From NCBI GenBank assembly GCA_940671915.1, contig CALNVZ010003435.1:6759972-6823971 (forward strand): 64,000 bases of DNA, given 5' to 3'. Under the pieces are notes generated by a model. That model saw only the letters and a list, made by a program, of their open reading frames with translations. It had not been told where the DNA came from and did no database searches. The DNA comes from Paracentrotus lividus. Lineage: Eukaryota; Echinodermata; Echinoidea; Camarodonta; Echinidae. Positions 10,978 to 25,900 of the stretch are shown here, piece by piece. The position numbers and the translations under genes were made by a program. How positions within the stretch are numbered: position 1 is the first letter of the stretch; every line of letters begins with the position of its first letter.

Positions 10978-13900
10978 GTATAAACCAATCACAATCTTTA
11001 TCAAACCCCCCCCGCCAGGCTGCGATCACCTTGGCCACTTTCAAACCCCACCCCCCAATTTAGAAACCTTAAAGGGATGGCCCATAATGGATTGAAATTT
11101 TGATGCAAATCAATAGAAGTCATCAGCTACTTTAAATTGTTACCCATCTAGGAAATTTAAAGGGATAGTACAGAAATCAATAAACTCTTACTCAAAGTAC
11201 ATTTCTTCACAAGGTTGGGCCTATTTGTATACCTACTACAATCTTAATCAAATTTGCTAGGTTGCGTTCATCTCTGTCATTTCCACTCTTCCCATATTGG
11301 CAACCTTAAAGGGAAAGGTTAAGTATAGCTTCCAAGTGCTTCTGAGAAATCAATATAAGTCAAGCTTGAATTATGCATGCCTGAGCCAGCCAGACACGTT
11401 TATAAATTACCACCTTTCAATTTAATAATGCTCAACGTCCAGTACGTCCAATCAGCTTTGGAAAGTGTGCGTTCACATTATCGTGAATTGCCCTCAATAT
11501 GACCTGCAATATTGAAAGCATTGACATGGGGATTGAATAATGCTCAATATCCAGTATGATCTGACCACCTTTTAGGAGATTGTGGCTTGATCCAACCCCA
11601 ACTCTAAAAATTATGGACATGGCGATCCCATCTTTTGATCCAATAATGCTCAATAATGTCCAGCTTGAAAGGAGAATGCGTTCATATTATTACGAGAAGC
11701 CCTCGCTCTAAACCTGAATCAGCATGTACACAGGGAATCCAAGCTTTTGATGTAATACTACTCATCATCCAGTGAGGTCAGATCAGTTTTAAGGAGACTG
11801 CGTTCATATAATCGTTAGAAACCCCTGATCTGTCCCCAAATCTTGGAAGCATGTACATAAGAAATCCCAGGGACCGGTATAGAACACTCAAAGGGAAGCC
11901 ACTCAAGCCCGCTTTCTTCTGATCTAATCTAGCCACCATTCATGTAATTTGTCATGTGTGCTTTGCCAATCAGGAGTAGCGGAAGACGATGTTAAATTGA
12001 AGATGCAGTAATTGAGTTAGTTCTGTTGAGGTGGTTGGTCCCGGGACAGTAGAGTCCTGTATACATTGGGTTGCTTTCCCAGGATAGTCTTAAGTAAGCT
12101 TGGCGGATTCCAAACACAGGCGCAATGATCAGACATTCTATTTATTTATTTTTTTTAGGGGGGAGGGTGGGGAGAGGGAAGAAAGTTTACAGTGGTCTTC
12201 CAGCTTGTTGTTACAACTTCCCTTTTGTTTTTATCAAAGTGTAACTACTGATTATAGATTCGTTAACATAATTTAGAGTCTCATTGATTTTCAATGGAAG
12301 TTTATAATTTTCCCACGCATTTCCCTGTGTGTTTTACACTGGTATTCGTATTGAATTACTAGTTACTATTACTATTTTGTGATTAAATAACATCTTTATA
12401 TCAAACATAATTAAATTCTTTGTGAATACATGGCATTCTTAATTTAAGTAGGACATCTAGTATTTATCTTCTCTCTATGGCCATCTCATTAAGCACTTTG
12501 GAGCATTTTCATAAACTTGTTTTATAAATCCATCCTCCCCCTGCAGTAGTGGATTCAGCCTAACATCACACAATTAAAAGTAACTAGATCCATTCCTAAA
12601 CATAATAGAGCTGCTACTGTCTCCAGACTATTGGGCCTGCAAAATCTTTTCAAACTGTGAATCATGGACCTACCCTGAGCACCACCATAAATTCTAATAT
12701 GAACAGGATCATACCTGGTATCAATATTTGACAGCTATTAGATTCCAATGTGAACAGGCCCTGGGTCATACCTGGTATCAATATTTGACGGCTATTAGAT
12801 TCCAATGTGAACAGGCCCTGGGTTATACCTGGTATCAATATTTGACGGCTATTAGAATGCGTTTCCTCCTGTGTACAGACTGGACGTGCCACCGTGTCGG
12901 TGACTGCTCTCCGTCAATTAGTTGCCATGCAACAGTTAATTAATCAAGGGATGGCATCCATAGCAGAAGGTCAGATAGAGGTTGTCATCCAGTGAAAAAT
13001 AAAAAGCGGTTGGTGAGAGCATTCAGTTTAATACCTGAAATAAAAAAGGTCATGAATCAATCGAAGAGAAAAAAAGAAGGAAATACACATACAATGTTGT
13101 GTTTATGGAGCATGCATCTAGTGAGAAAAATATAGTGGATGAGGGCGATAACTAAACTTTGCGGAAAGTCCTCAAAGGAAATAAGAGCTACCATGAATAA
13201 ATTCTGCAAATGGGATGTAAATATATTATTTTGCTAAAAGAGATAGTTTCACTTCAAAGAAGCCCTCACCACCCGCAAATATTGGTTTTACCCATTGTCA
13301 TTGATACCCCTGATTCGATATCTCACTATTTTGAAGTGGCCACAATTCCTCTTCATGTCCATTTGTTTTTGTTTTTCAAATGATTCATAGGTGACCCCTT
13401 GGAAAGAAAAATAAGGAGCTTCATTACTGATGGAATACACAGATCGAGACTGGTTATTCTCGAAACTGCAAAAGGGCCAAATAAAAGTAGAAATTGGCAT
13501 GGGTTTAGCTGGAAGAAAAGTCGGTCAGCTAATATAAAATCATTTACATTTGTCTCAAGAATGGGGTTTTGACATGAGCGTCGAAATGATATCTGTCTGT
13601 TTATATTTCTGTACCTATCTCTAATAATACTTCTTTTAGTAATAATTGGTGTAGTTTATGTGAATTGCAGGTGTTAACTTGTTATCATTTAGCTGACATG
13701 GCAAATGATCTGTTTCATGTACATGTAATTAGAATAGTTCTCACTTCTTTTTGTTTGAGTGCAGATTTCGGTCAAAGTTACATGATTTTACTCTATATTT
13801 TCTTTTCTTTTACTTATTTCTAGCTCAATAATGGAATATTTGGTGAACCCTCTCCAAGAGAAGACAGAGGAATGGAAGAAGAATACAGTTCAACTTGATA

Positions 13901-16900
13901 AGGATCATGCCAAAGGTTTGTATGTCAACAACTCTTCACAAAGAAGAATTCTAACAATGGCAATTGTTAAAATTCGTTTAGTTAAATTGTCAATTGTCCA
14001 TAACCATAAACACAGATCATGCAAAGTTATGAATGCAATCAGTTTGACAACATTCAATGAAACTTTAGAGATATTGGGTGATAAAAAATCACCTGAAACA
14101 GAACCGAGAGCATCAGAGTTCAAAAGAAGGGATGATGGTGCCACTTCGTACAAGAAAAACAATGTACAGCTTGTCATCTGCTAATCGGCAGCATGTATTT
14201 ATGCAGGGATTGGATCAAATTGGCAGGGCTTTGTGTCATTTCTAACTCCAAATGAAATTGCCAATTACGGAGCGATGATACCTTTGTGTTGTACTCGTCC
14301 TCTCTAACGTTCAGCTCATCATTGGCTGATCTCAGGGGAGAGAGAGATGCACAACGGAGAATGATATCAATAAATTAGGGGAATCCTCAGAGGTGGGGCG
14401 GATCTGTTTTGATTAGCGCATCCCATATGCTACACCTGATGGGTAGCTAGTCTAAAACCACAGACTCTGATTTGAAACTTTGGTAAAAATATGTATTGTG
14501 TGGCTGGAGTTAAGTCTAGTTTAGCGTCACAATAAGAAACAGTCACAGTAGGCCTACAGTGTCTGCTGGATATCTAGTGGAGTCTCAATTCAGACCCGAT
14601 GCATCATAATGAATAAGGCTACGTGTCTCAAAACTACCGGCCAAGTAGGAGGGAGAGGGGGAGGTGTTAGAAGGGTTGTATTTGCACATGGGTGGAATAG
14701 GGAAAGGCAGGCGTAAAGGAAGGATGGGCACACACATAGGTGTATGTTTTCATGGTGCAGCGAAAGTCGCATGACCTGCGCCCACACAATATCATTAGCT
14801 CGCATATCCATAGTCGTTAAAGTATCGGTTCATGCTGTTGGATGTGATGTATATGAAGAACATACACCTATTATGTGTGTTGTAAGAAAAACGTGCTGCA
14901 TTGAAAGGGTGGAACATTCTGGGTTAATAAACCTCGACCTCTCATTAAATCGCAAGATAATACAATAATGGCAGAGTTACAAACCATAATATACCCTCCT
15001 TATCATACACTTAGAATTAAATGCAACTTCAAAACACTTCCTTACCCATTGTGACAAAACAATTTTGAGAAGCTGTGCAAGACTCCATTATCACACAGAA
15101 GCTGTAAGAACTGTACAAATATAAATATTAACTTGTGTCAGTGCAAATAGAATATTTCTAAGGTTAAGCTATTGATATATTCAATTGGTATTTTGTATGG
15201 TAGGTGCAAAAGGCCAAGTTTAATGGAAGATGTCTCATGTATGAGAAATGCATTCTTTTTAGAACAATGCTAAATAAAATGTTAACCCCTCTTCAAAAAT
15301 GATATAAGGATATGTATGTAATACATGCCCAAATAAAAATTTATAATCGAAAACTATTACATCCAAACATTGCAAAGCATTATATTAAAAAGCTAATATG
15401 AATAAATCTGAATTATATGGTATCAATCATACATTTCCTTACCCTAACAAATGAATATATTAAAAGGAGTTTCTAGGCATCTAAAATCAACGGATGTGTT
15501 GTCTACTCTTCTTCTGAATGAAAGATTGAGAAAGAAAGAGACAGTAGACACCCCTTGCCTGAATATGTTACCCTCATGTGCTGACAGCATCCATTAGTTG
15601 AACATAGGTCGCTGAAAGCCTTTCACTGAGTATTGGATAACCCATTGCTAAAAGCATCCCATGTAGCTGTGGGGGAAATACAGATATTTCTGAAGCATAG
15701 CTGATAGGCATGTATTAGTCATTGTGAATAATAGTATATGAAAATATTTCCTGAAATTAAAAAATAGTGGTTGGCTAAGGGCGGCCAGCCCCCAAACTCT
15801 TGCAAAGCCCCTATAAATGTAAATATAGCTATTGTTCCAATACATGTAAGTTCTAGAAATTAGTTGTAATGCATAATTTTGCTGAAGGCCAAAAGGTAAT
15901 TATTTTTGTTTGAATTAATGTAGCCCTTAAAAATAAAATGGATTTTTTTTAAACTCCGCATTCATACCACTTCCCAAGAACTTGAAGTTTGTTAAGTAGG
16001 TGTACAAGAATATGTCCCTAATCCTCATGCCAGAACTATGGCCTGCATTTTGTGAGGGTAAAATTATGAAGTAGCAATACTTGTCGGCTTCAACATATTG
16101 AAAGTTCATTTTACTAACATTAATTAGAACCACCCCTCATACCCCCCCCCCCAAGAGACAACTCACAGAGCTACACAGCTTTAATAGTCAAAGTTAATTC
16201 ATAATTTGATAGGCACTGCAATATGTTTCAAATTGATTCTCAAGTCCTCTGAATTGTCTGAGGGGTGGGGAGTGATTTGTATAAAAGCACTACCCCACCC
16301 CATCAATTTTGATGTAACTTTTAATCAAAATTAGTGACAGCGTCCATGTAGTGAAGATCTTTGGAGTACCCATATCATAACCTCACTTTCCTACTCATAT
16401 TTGGACACTTAATGTGTTAATTTGATGGGTAGTGCAATATGATTCCTTTTGTTAGTCTCCTCTTCTTATGAATGTAGACCTCTGCACACATATCATAAGT
16501 ATGTCATGCCAATGCTATACAGCAACAAATAAGTAGTGCTAAGGATTCAGAAGGCTTAGTGCCAATTGGTCCCAGGAGCTGCTGTAGTACTTTAGATACT
16601 TAGCTGTTATGCCCCCATGCCTTCATTCTGTAGGGTAACACTTCTTGAAAAGAAAAGAAAAAATGTTTTCAAAAAAAGGTGAAAATAACACATGATTATG
16701 AACATCATTTGATTGTTGACTCAAGTTTTATATTCTAAATCCTTTAAATGGATTCTTTAAATTTTGAGCCAACCCCCCCCCCCCTCCCCAACTATGATTC
16801 AGTGAGAGAAAATGTTTAGAGGTACATGTACCTGGATGCTAGGAGGGCAGTGCAGGAGGGTTGGCAAAATCACCCTGGTGTCCTCAAGTATATCTTGAAC

Positions 16901-19900
16901 ACTGGCATTTTATTTGGAACTTCAAGTGTTGTCGCCCCCTAATTTATGTATCAATGAGAGAAAATGTTTAGAGGTACCTGTATGCTCTCTACAGGAATAG
17001 CAAGGAGGAGGGCGGAGGAGGGCTGAGCAGGGAGGTCGGCAAAATCACCCTGGCGTCCTCCAGTGTATCTTAAACACTGATAATTTAGCGCAAAGAACTG
17101 ATCACCGGTCATTTGTAAAGTCATTTGTAACTTATGAATGACTTGATGAAACACAGCCCAGAATAGCAAGGAGGAGGGGGGGGGGGGGGTTGGCAAAGTT
17201 ACCCTGGCCGCCTCCAGTGGTTCTTAAACACTGACAATTTAGGACTTTAATATGAGCTATTAAACTTGGCCGATGTGTCTTCTACTGGTCCGGGGCCTCA
17301 TCTGACTCATCTTATAATGGGTCTGGATATAGCAACCACTCAAGGAGGAGATGAGAGAAACTCAATCTCTACTCTAACCGACATCTGTCTAAACGTATGC
17401 TTGCAATGCCAACTTGAATTACACAGCCAAAGAGGGCTTGGGAAAGACGGAAAGAAGAAGCAAGTTTTGCCAAGGTACTGCAATGCATACTGGACTGAAT
17501 ATTGCCTTACACACCCTGCTGTATAAGAGCCCCAGTTACATATAATTGTATGAAAGACAAAGTGTCACAACATTTTTTTAGCCGTAATGTACATGTAAGA
17601 ATCAGGAAAATTCAACTGATGGATCATACATCAAAGATGAAAAAAAAATTGTCATTTTAATTAGTGCCGGTTAGTATGAAGGAGGAGATTAACCTCTGTT
17701 TAATTCGATCACATTCTACAAGGTTTCCATTTTTAGCTTAGGTATGGAGTGTCTAAAATAATTGTTGAATAACATTTAAAACCGGCAAACCATCAAGTCT
17801 TTATACTGTCCAAATCGCTCTTTGGACTTAACAAATTCTACTCTAAAACCTTAGTGTGAAAACAGTTAAACAGCCCTCTCTGATCCTTTATCTCTAATAA
17901 CCCTATCACAATGAAACAAACCATCCTAAGTGATACCCTTGTCCCAACTAAGTGGGGTGTGACATCTGTATCTTCATCCTCAGCTGTCAAGATTTCAAGT
18001 TGATGATCACGTGATCCACTCATCTGTGACGGAACCTTCAACTGTCTTCTCTGCGGGGCGACAAACGCGGCCCACCACCAGCTGGCGTCTGGTATCGCTC
18101 CTACTTTGAGCCCTCTGCCCTCAGAAAAAGTTGCATCTGAGTTTGAGAAGCATGTAATGCCTTTCTCATATGATGCATGGTGCGTCATCAACTAAACAGA
18201 CGGACAGCCCTGTCAGTATTTAAAGATGGAGAGGTTTATGTGACGGAGTGAACACACAGACGGACAAACATACAGACATATGCTTTGATTAGAAGACAGA
18301 ACAAGAAGTCAAAAGTACATGTATCTAGCTTAATTAAGGGGCCCTTAGATGCAGACACCAACCAGATGTGTCATGAATAATACTTACAAACAGTCGTAAA
18401 TAAAATGATCACACAATCACATAAGAAAGATCACCTCTCTTCTCGTCCAAAATCCTAATTGTAATGATTTCTCCTGAGTACAATTATCTGACAGACCTTT
18501 AAATCACTATGAAATAAAAAGCATGATGAGATTTATTTGTTTGAATGTAGAATGATAGATTGTGTCATTCCATTAATACCTCCAAACTAAACCACACTGA
18601 AGTTTGGAAAATTGTTTTTTTTGTTTGTTTGTTTGTTTGTTTTTTTTGGGGGGGGGTTGAAATTGCAAAACTTGGGTCCCAGTATGCTTCATGCTGTGCA
18701 TTGTAGATGATCTAATTCAGACTACCAGTTTTAATTTACGAGGATGCGGATAAGGATCATATGAAGGGAATAATTTTTGTTCGCTTTGAAATTATTTTAG
18801 AGATAGAATATCTGTTTTTGATACTATCAGTTGGCAAATGCTCAAAATATGCAGATGAGAATAGAAACAGTTTTATATTTTGATATCTACTATCACTTCC
18901 CCCTGTATTTTGAAAGTTTAACTCCAAAAGGGGCTAAATCCATTTTTTTAATTTAAAAAAAAAGAAAAAGAAGTCATTTGTTTGCCAAATTTTCTCCAGA
19001 AGTGATATTAATGGTGCATTTTTTAATCATTGCTCTCAACATTTTGGGTTGAAGTTTTCTTCAGAGATAGGTACAACCTGAGCAATGGTCAGATATCAAT
19101 TACCAAAAGTGGATTTAGTCCCTTTTGGAATCAATCTTCATTTCTTCTCACCACCTGCCCAATCTAAAAGTATCCTTGGTATCTGTCATGAAAGATTGAT
19201 TAATGACTTTCCTTTCTTCTTCTTCCCTATCTTCTACAGAGTACAAGAAAGCCAGACAAGATATCAAGAAGAAATCATCAGACACAATCAGACTTCAAAA
19301 GAAAGCAAGAAAAGGTAGGTACTTGCAAGAACATAATGCAGAGTTTGAGGAAGAAAAGTTACTTCCAAGAATATGTCTGCTATATCATCGTTATTGAGAG
19401 CCTTTGTTCACCTTAGATATCAGATGTATTTGACATAGGCCTATATCATAATCATATTTTGATTTTTATGGTTGCATGTGATATGATTGATTACATTTTG
19501 AGGAATATGGAAGGTCCTAAATAAAGGCTAAAGGAAAAAAAACAAAACAAAACAAAACGAGTAGTAATATATTCAGTAAATAATGACATAAAAACTTGAT
19601 TGACATCAAATTATAATGAAACACAGGATAAAATAAACAAATTTAATTAAAGATTGATACCCTGGACAAAACAAAAGATTGAAATCAACCATCTGTAATT
19701 GATTCTTTGGAATGGATAGAGACTAACTGCTCTTGATTAAAAAGCAATAATGATTAATACTCATCAAAACACTAAAAACCCAGGATAATTACCAACATTT
19801 CTTACAATGGGGGATCGAAATAGAAAGGAAGCCCCAAAGTATTTGTTCCACATGGTTAGTAGGGTGGAAACCGAAAAACACACAGTTTCGTAAACATTTA

Positions 19901-22900
19901 GACAAAATAAGCAAACGTAGCACTTTGTCGCAGCTTATAGACGGTGTTTTGCTGTTCAGTGAAGGGCCTAACTCTTCTATTGTTGTCTGTAATGCTAATT
20001 ATAGTCTCCCTCCTCTATTCAAACTGGATTTTAGCTCGAGGGCAACTAGAGTGAAATGTTTTTGTCTTCTTCCCGTTGATGTCTTCTTTGATCACGTGCG
20101 TGTGTTCGTCAAATGAAGTTTGAAGATGAACAGTATGTACCTTTTTGAACCCTTGGACTTGATAGTTGCATTATTCAATGGGGAAGGGTTAATGTCTTGC
20201 ATAGGGCCAGCTGTTAAGGTCCTATTTGGTACCATGTGAAGACTCTGCAGGCAATCATTAGTAGGTTACTAGGAATGAAATAGGAGTCACCAATGATCTT
20301 TGTGAGTTAATGACCCCTGATTAGGAGAAGGATGGCACCGGAATACCCCACAATGTCTTTTTAGATATTGGGCAAAGTTTGACAATTTGAGGGTCTATCT
20401 TTATGCACTCTGGTTAGATGTCAATGCTTTTAGGCACAGAGTTAAATTTGCCCTTGTTTTAACCAAGGAGCTTCAAACAAGCTCCTTGTTTTAATGCCTA
20501 CCTTCAGTGTTGGGATCTGTGATGAATTTTACCATGCTTTCAGGTAATTAGGTCTCACAGAACCAGTCAATGATCTTTGTTATCACTTGGAAAAGGGCAA
20601 AAGCAGGAATGGAAAGTTGAAAATGGAAAGTCTTGACCTCTTAATAGGGGAGATCCAAGTACCTTGGAATTTGGCATTTATCTGAGAAGTGTCACAGGAC
20701 AAGTTAAATCAATTTAATTAATTGCACCTTTTTACATCAGTTAGCAATATCTTTAACATTGTTGTGATAATGTTTTTTTTTTTGTACCCCCATAGATAAA
20801 ATGTGTGTTTTTCTGAATCTGCTAGAGTTCTGCTAATGTACATGCAGAGTACATGACTACGGGATGGGCAGGCGAACATGATTAGGTCATATGTCTGGTA
20901 TTTAGACAGATCACATGGTATTCTCATAAAGCTTGGTGGATGCATTGTTGATAAGAGGAGGTCTTGGCATCACCTGTCCGATAACCATTAGCTGGTTTGA
21001 ATGATAGGATAACTCTATCCTCACCTCTCCATCTCTCTTTCTCATCCATCTGTCTTGCCGATATTTCCTGTAAGACTGTTGCTCCATGCTTCATTTTGTC
21101 TGTAGGTGTAGAGTAGGGGCTAGCATTGCAGTAGGGTTTATGTTTTTTATGTTCTTAGGGTTAGGTATATCTAGCGTCCCTGGCGTTCCAATGGTTGATA
21201 TTACTTATTTTGTATTTTTTATACTGAAATGTGTTGTTCTTTGTAATTTTCTTTGCCGAATAAATAATAATAATAATAATAATAATAATACCTTTGTGTC
21301 TAAAGTTACTTCAGCTACCGGTATAGCGTGATTGTTATTGGAGCAAATGTATAGGCCTTAAACATGCAATTCTTGCATGTATCTATCTCTTTGTGACTTG
21401 TAATCACTTGTAATACTAATACAAAGATATTTAACCAATGAGGACTGTATGGAAAAAAGCTCTTCTTACCAATAAATGTATGTTGAGATACAATGTATAC
21501 TCTTTACTTCCAAAGTGTTCAAGATAGCAGCCCACAAGTTAACCATTACTGTCTCATTATGTTCTTTCATATTTTCCATTTTCACCCAATATTCATATTC
21601 ACGTCAACATATTCAAAGATCTAAAAGGTCACTGGATTAACAGCTTATCATACGCCATCGATGAACGCCCCCGGATGAAAGCCCCAAAATATCAGAGACA
21701 TGATATGTGAAGTTGGGTAGGGACCTACTTATCTACCTAGCTGCCTCATCTTATTTGAATTATGAGGTATCAATCTTGTTCAAATTATCCAAGCTGGTGT
21801 TGTTGCTTAGCCTGGGCTGTGAAATAAAAAGGCATTCCCATGGTCTGCTATCTAGATAGAGTCTATCTTTATACTCAGACCTCTGTCACATTGAGGAACT
21901 GTTTCCAAAGTGACCTTTTAGAGGCGGGCAATGGAGTAGTCGGTCTGGTGCTGAACTGAACAGTGTGCCTGACATAGCATGATGCCCTTATTTTACATAT
22001 AGGCATTGGCAGATGTACGACACAGTCTACATGGTACCTGTATGAGAATGTAGGTAGCTGACATCCAGAATGTCAAATCACATTACATTTTGATATTAAA
22101 ATAATGATATGTCATTTGATTTGCATTTTTGCAATGAACTAACCCTTAATCAAGTCATTTAATTCTCATGGGTATACAGCAGTTTCAGTCACACAAAATA
22201 GTGTGCCATGGGCCGAAAGACCATTCACATTGGCATAGAACTATCATGTGGTTCTTGCTCAGAAATGATTTGTAAAGTACCCTTGAGCCCTACCACAATA
22301 TTATGCCATATGGTTCTTATCCTAAAATAATCCTGAAGTGCTTACAGCTAAGCTGTAGTTACAGGCATGTGAGTCATTTTACTGTGGCTATTCACATAGC
22401 CAAAGTCTATTGCAAGTTATCAATATAAAATAGATGTTCAATGTGAAATTTTGGTCACAGAGGAAAAGGCTCTGCTCTGAGAAGACTTCTGAGAAGCTCA
22501 CCTGTGTTTAGATGTCTTGTTGGTATGATGATGTCTCAGTTGATGTTTATCATGCTCAAAGGTTTTTCACCCTGAGATGTTGTTGCTGAGTTATGTTTGG
22601 CATGGTACAGTGTATTGAGGTCACAGCAAGGGATAGAGACAGAGTCCCATAGGAATGAGGCCGGTCATTCCTTCCCTGGGACTGCAGCTACAATTATATA
22701 GATTCATCAAAACTTATATTGATCTATAAAGTCGAGAATCCCTCACACTATAAAGTGATGCAAAATCTAGATTATCCATGAGCCAGGCATTTAATCATTT
22801 TTTTTTGTTTTTTTGATGAGCATGAATATTGGGATGTAACATAGGAGAGAGATGCAATGTGTTCACATCTTCATGAGACGACATGACAGAGTTATGGTGT

Positions 22901-25900
22901 TTAGAGTTATGGTGTTTATAGCATGGTCCAGTGTATTGGGGTCACAGCAAGAAATAAGAAAGAGGGAACCCAGAGGGTGGTCATTAGTCATATTTCCAGG
23001 ACTCCAATGGGTTCATCCAAAGTTCTATTGATATATATTGTGAGGCTTAATTTTGACTCCCCTTGTCTAAGACAATTAGTCTAGATAGATCAGCTAGGCA
23101 TTTGCTTGTGATATTTACTATCGTTGGGGGAAAAAAGGAGGACAGAGAGAGTGAGAGAGAGAGAGAGAGGGGGGGGGGGTATCCCATGCAACTAGTGTTG
23201 TCATTGGTTGTATTTCTAGGACTGTAGCCATAATAGCATGGGTTCATCTAAAGTTTGATGTATTGAGAAGACTCCATCTATTTCTAAAATGATAAATCTA
23301 TTTCAGCCTTGTATGATATTTACAGTTCTATGACCAGCACAAACTAATAAAAACAGAAAGAGACAATCTCCAGAAACTAGGGTGGTCATTGGTTAGCTTT
23401 TCCGAGGACTGCGGCCATAATTATAAGGGTTCATCAGAAGTACTATTGATCTATATATCTATATTGAGGAGGCTCCGTCCATTTATAAGATAATTAGTCT
23501 CGTTAAGTTGGGCATTCAGTCATAATATTTACATTTCTCCAACCAGCGTAAATAGGAGTCACTGCAAGAGAGTGGGAGGGAGTCCCCAGTAACTAGCGCG
23601 GATGTTTGTTGCCTTTTCTTAGGACAGCAGCCACAATTGCATGGGTTCATTAGAACTTCTATCGACCTCCCTCTATGTGTGGAAATACAAGTCATATGCA
23701 GTGAAGCATCTAATCACAATCTTACAGTTCTCTGACCAGGAGAAGTCAATAGTTTCTAAAATGTGGACAGATTATAAAACAGGAAGGGTGTTTTAAGCAT
23801 ATATTGGTAAAGAGAAAATCAACTATTTAATATCTGATGTGTACAGATTATATTGTTAAATGATGATGAACCGAAAGTATGAGAATCAATAATAACAAAA
23901 CTAAATAAGGAGAAGTTTGAAAGCATATTTCCCAAACATATTAAACATCATTACAAAATTTCATAGAGGTCTTCACTTGCAAAATGTTCGTATATTTGCA
24001 GTGTTACTAGTTTGTATACAAAATATGTTCAAAAGATATTCTGGAATATAGACTACTAAGGGATGATAGCAAAGATGATAGTGAAGATGTACTGCAGCTA
24101 TCATATCCCACATTCCAAGCATAGCAATCATTCTTTAGGGCCTCCCATTCATCCTATCCATCTATACCATGTATCATCTATCCTCTGTGGATACAGTTTC
24201 ATTTCATTGGATGGCATCACCCTATTAATTCACTAATCAATATAGTTCATGAACACAGAGGTCTACAAACTGGACACAGGCCCCCTCACTCGTTCTCCTC
24301 CCCAATTTTTTATTTCAGATACCTTTTTTTTAAAAAGTTGTATGTTGTATTGAAACAGTAACACAAAAATAACATTTAGGCCTAGAGATCATTATTTATG
24401 GAAAAAAAATTGTTTCAGACCCTAATTGCCTCTTCCTAGACCCAAGAAAAGAAAAGAAAAGATAGGATTGACTCTATTGGTATGGTTGCACAAGTTACAT
24501 GTGAACAGGTATTAGATGTTTTCTGTAAAAATTTTGGGGTACATGTTGTTTATTGTTTATTGTTGTAACATCTAGGGCCTAATGAATTATTTTGTTTGAT
24601 TCTGTGTGGACTCATTTTCCATCGTTATCAGAACTTGAGATATTATCTGTGTCGAGATTGGAAGGGTCAGAGTTAGCTAGCTGGAATGGGTTCAGGACTG
24701 GGCTAGGGTCAATGATGCGGATGACTTCAAGAGGATATAAATTGAAGTAGTCTAGACCCTTTCTGCTTGATACACCCCAGTCAGATCTTCATAACTTACG
24801 CCAGATCAAAAATACAATTTCAGTACACTGAAAGGCCAATATTTTGTAAAATATTTTAAAGGATAAGAAATGTGACTGAGCTCTGCACAGGAAGCTGGCT
24901 TATGTTTGTGGAACCTCTTCGCTGGAGACGGAACGCTCCATGATCTCCATCCAATTCGTCATGCTTGAAAATACCAACGACATCACTTCATCTATAGACT
25001 CAAATCAATGGTTGTAACAGGACAACTTTACTGACCAGTATTGCATACAGAAATAAAATGAAAAGTTGTGGAAAAGTGAGTGAAATAGGAGACCAGTGGA
25101 AAATTGTTGGCTCTTTGAATTCACCTTGAAATGCCATACTTGTTGGCTATTTCCTGTGTACATAAATTATAGTAGTCAATATTTTAATAGCAAGAAATTA
25201 AGTACATGTTGCCTGTGAGAGCTTGTAGGGTGTAAGTCTGTATGTGGAGATGATGTGTACTGATGTCTTGGTATTGACCAAAACTGTGAGTTTGTATACC
25301 GAAACACAGTGAAATTCGGTATGTAGGCCTATGTCCACAAAGAGTAACCTAAACTTTAGATTGGAATCACTAAATTTTTCATTCATTGGTCTTTTGTCTA
25401 TCAAATATGGCATAGTAATGAAGGACTAAAGCCCCGTCTTAACAGACACCTTTTTGACAATCTTACCCGGGTAACGTCCGGACGTTACCCTAGTAAGATT
25501 TCTATTAAGACGCTCTTACTAGGGTAACGTCCGGAGGTTCTCCGGGTAAGATTTTCCAGATTCTTACCCTAGTACGACTAGGGTAAAGTCGCGGTAACAA
25601 CCCAGTTTTACCCTGACATTGTCCGGACAACTGTTCTGTTAAGACGCTCTCGGGGTAATACTAGGGTAAGATCGACATTTCACAATGATAGAAGAGGAGA
25701 GAAGAAAAATGACAGAACAAAGAAATACATGAGAAATAACGGAAGACATGAGGAAAGAAAGATAAAAACAAAGAAATACATATAAGAAATAACAGAAGAC
25801 AAGAGGAAGGAAAGATAAAAACAAAGAAATACATAAGAAGTAACGGAAGACAAGAGGAAAGAAAGATAAAAACAAAGAAATACATAAGAAATAACAAAAG

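Larger units (their letters stand above)
8112..12899 (+). repeat. Copy 2 of the ~4.75-kb head-to-tail duplicated block
   Basis: This copy starts at the gataagtcgg junction with copy 1 and ends at ccaccgtgtc near 12899, after which the two copies have no further similarity. It has the same internal order as copy 1 but generally fewer missing bases, and its exon is intact. Divergence from copy 1 is dominated by small indels. Confidence 0.9.
13916..19239 (+). other. MTSS1 intron, 5.3 kb, with simple repeats and a triplicated segment
   Basis: No other gene is supported. The intron holds the triplicated segment at 16790-17250, a long C-run near 16140, and a T/G-rich simple repeat at 18613-18657. 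A 117-residue open frame on the - strand at 17838-18191 has no recognisable domain and I do not call it a gene. Confidence 0.6.

Noticed and set aside
16140..16152. Long C and G runs as regulatory G-quadruplex sites
   Set aside because: Single homopolymer runs are common throughout this window and none is arranged in four separated tracts near a gene start.
17838..18191. 117-residue - strand open frame
   Set aside because: No domain or motif recognised and it lies in an MTSS1 intron; an open frame of this length can occur by chance in 64 kb.
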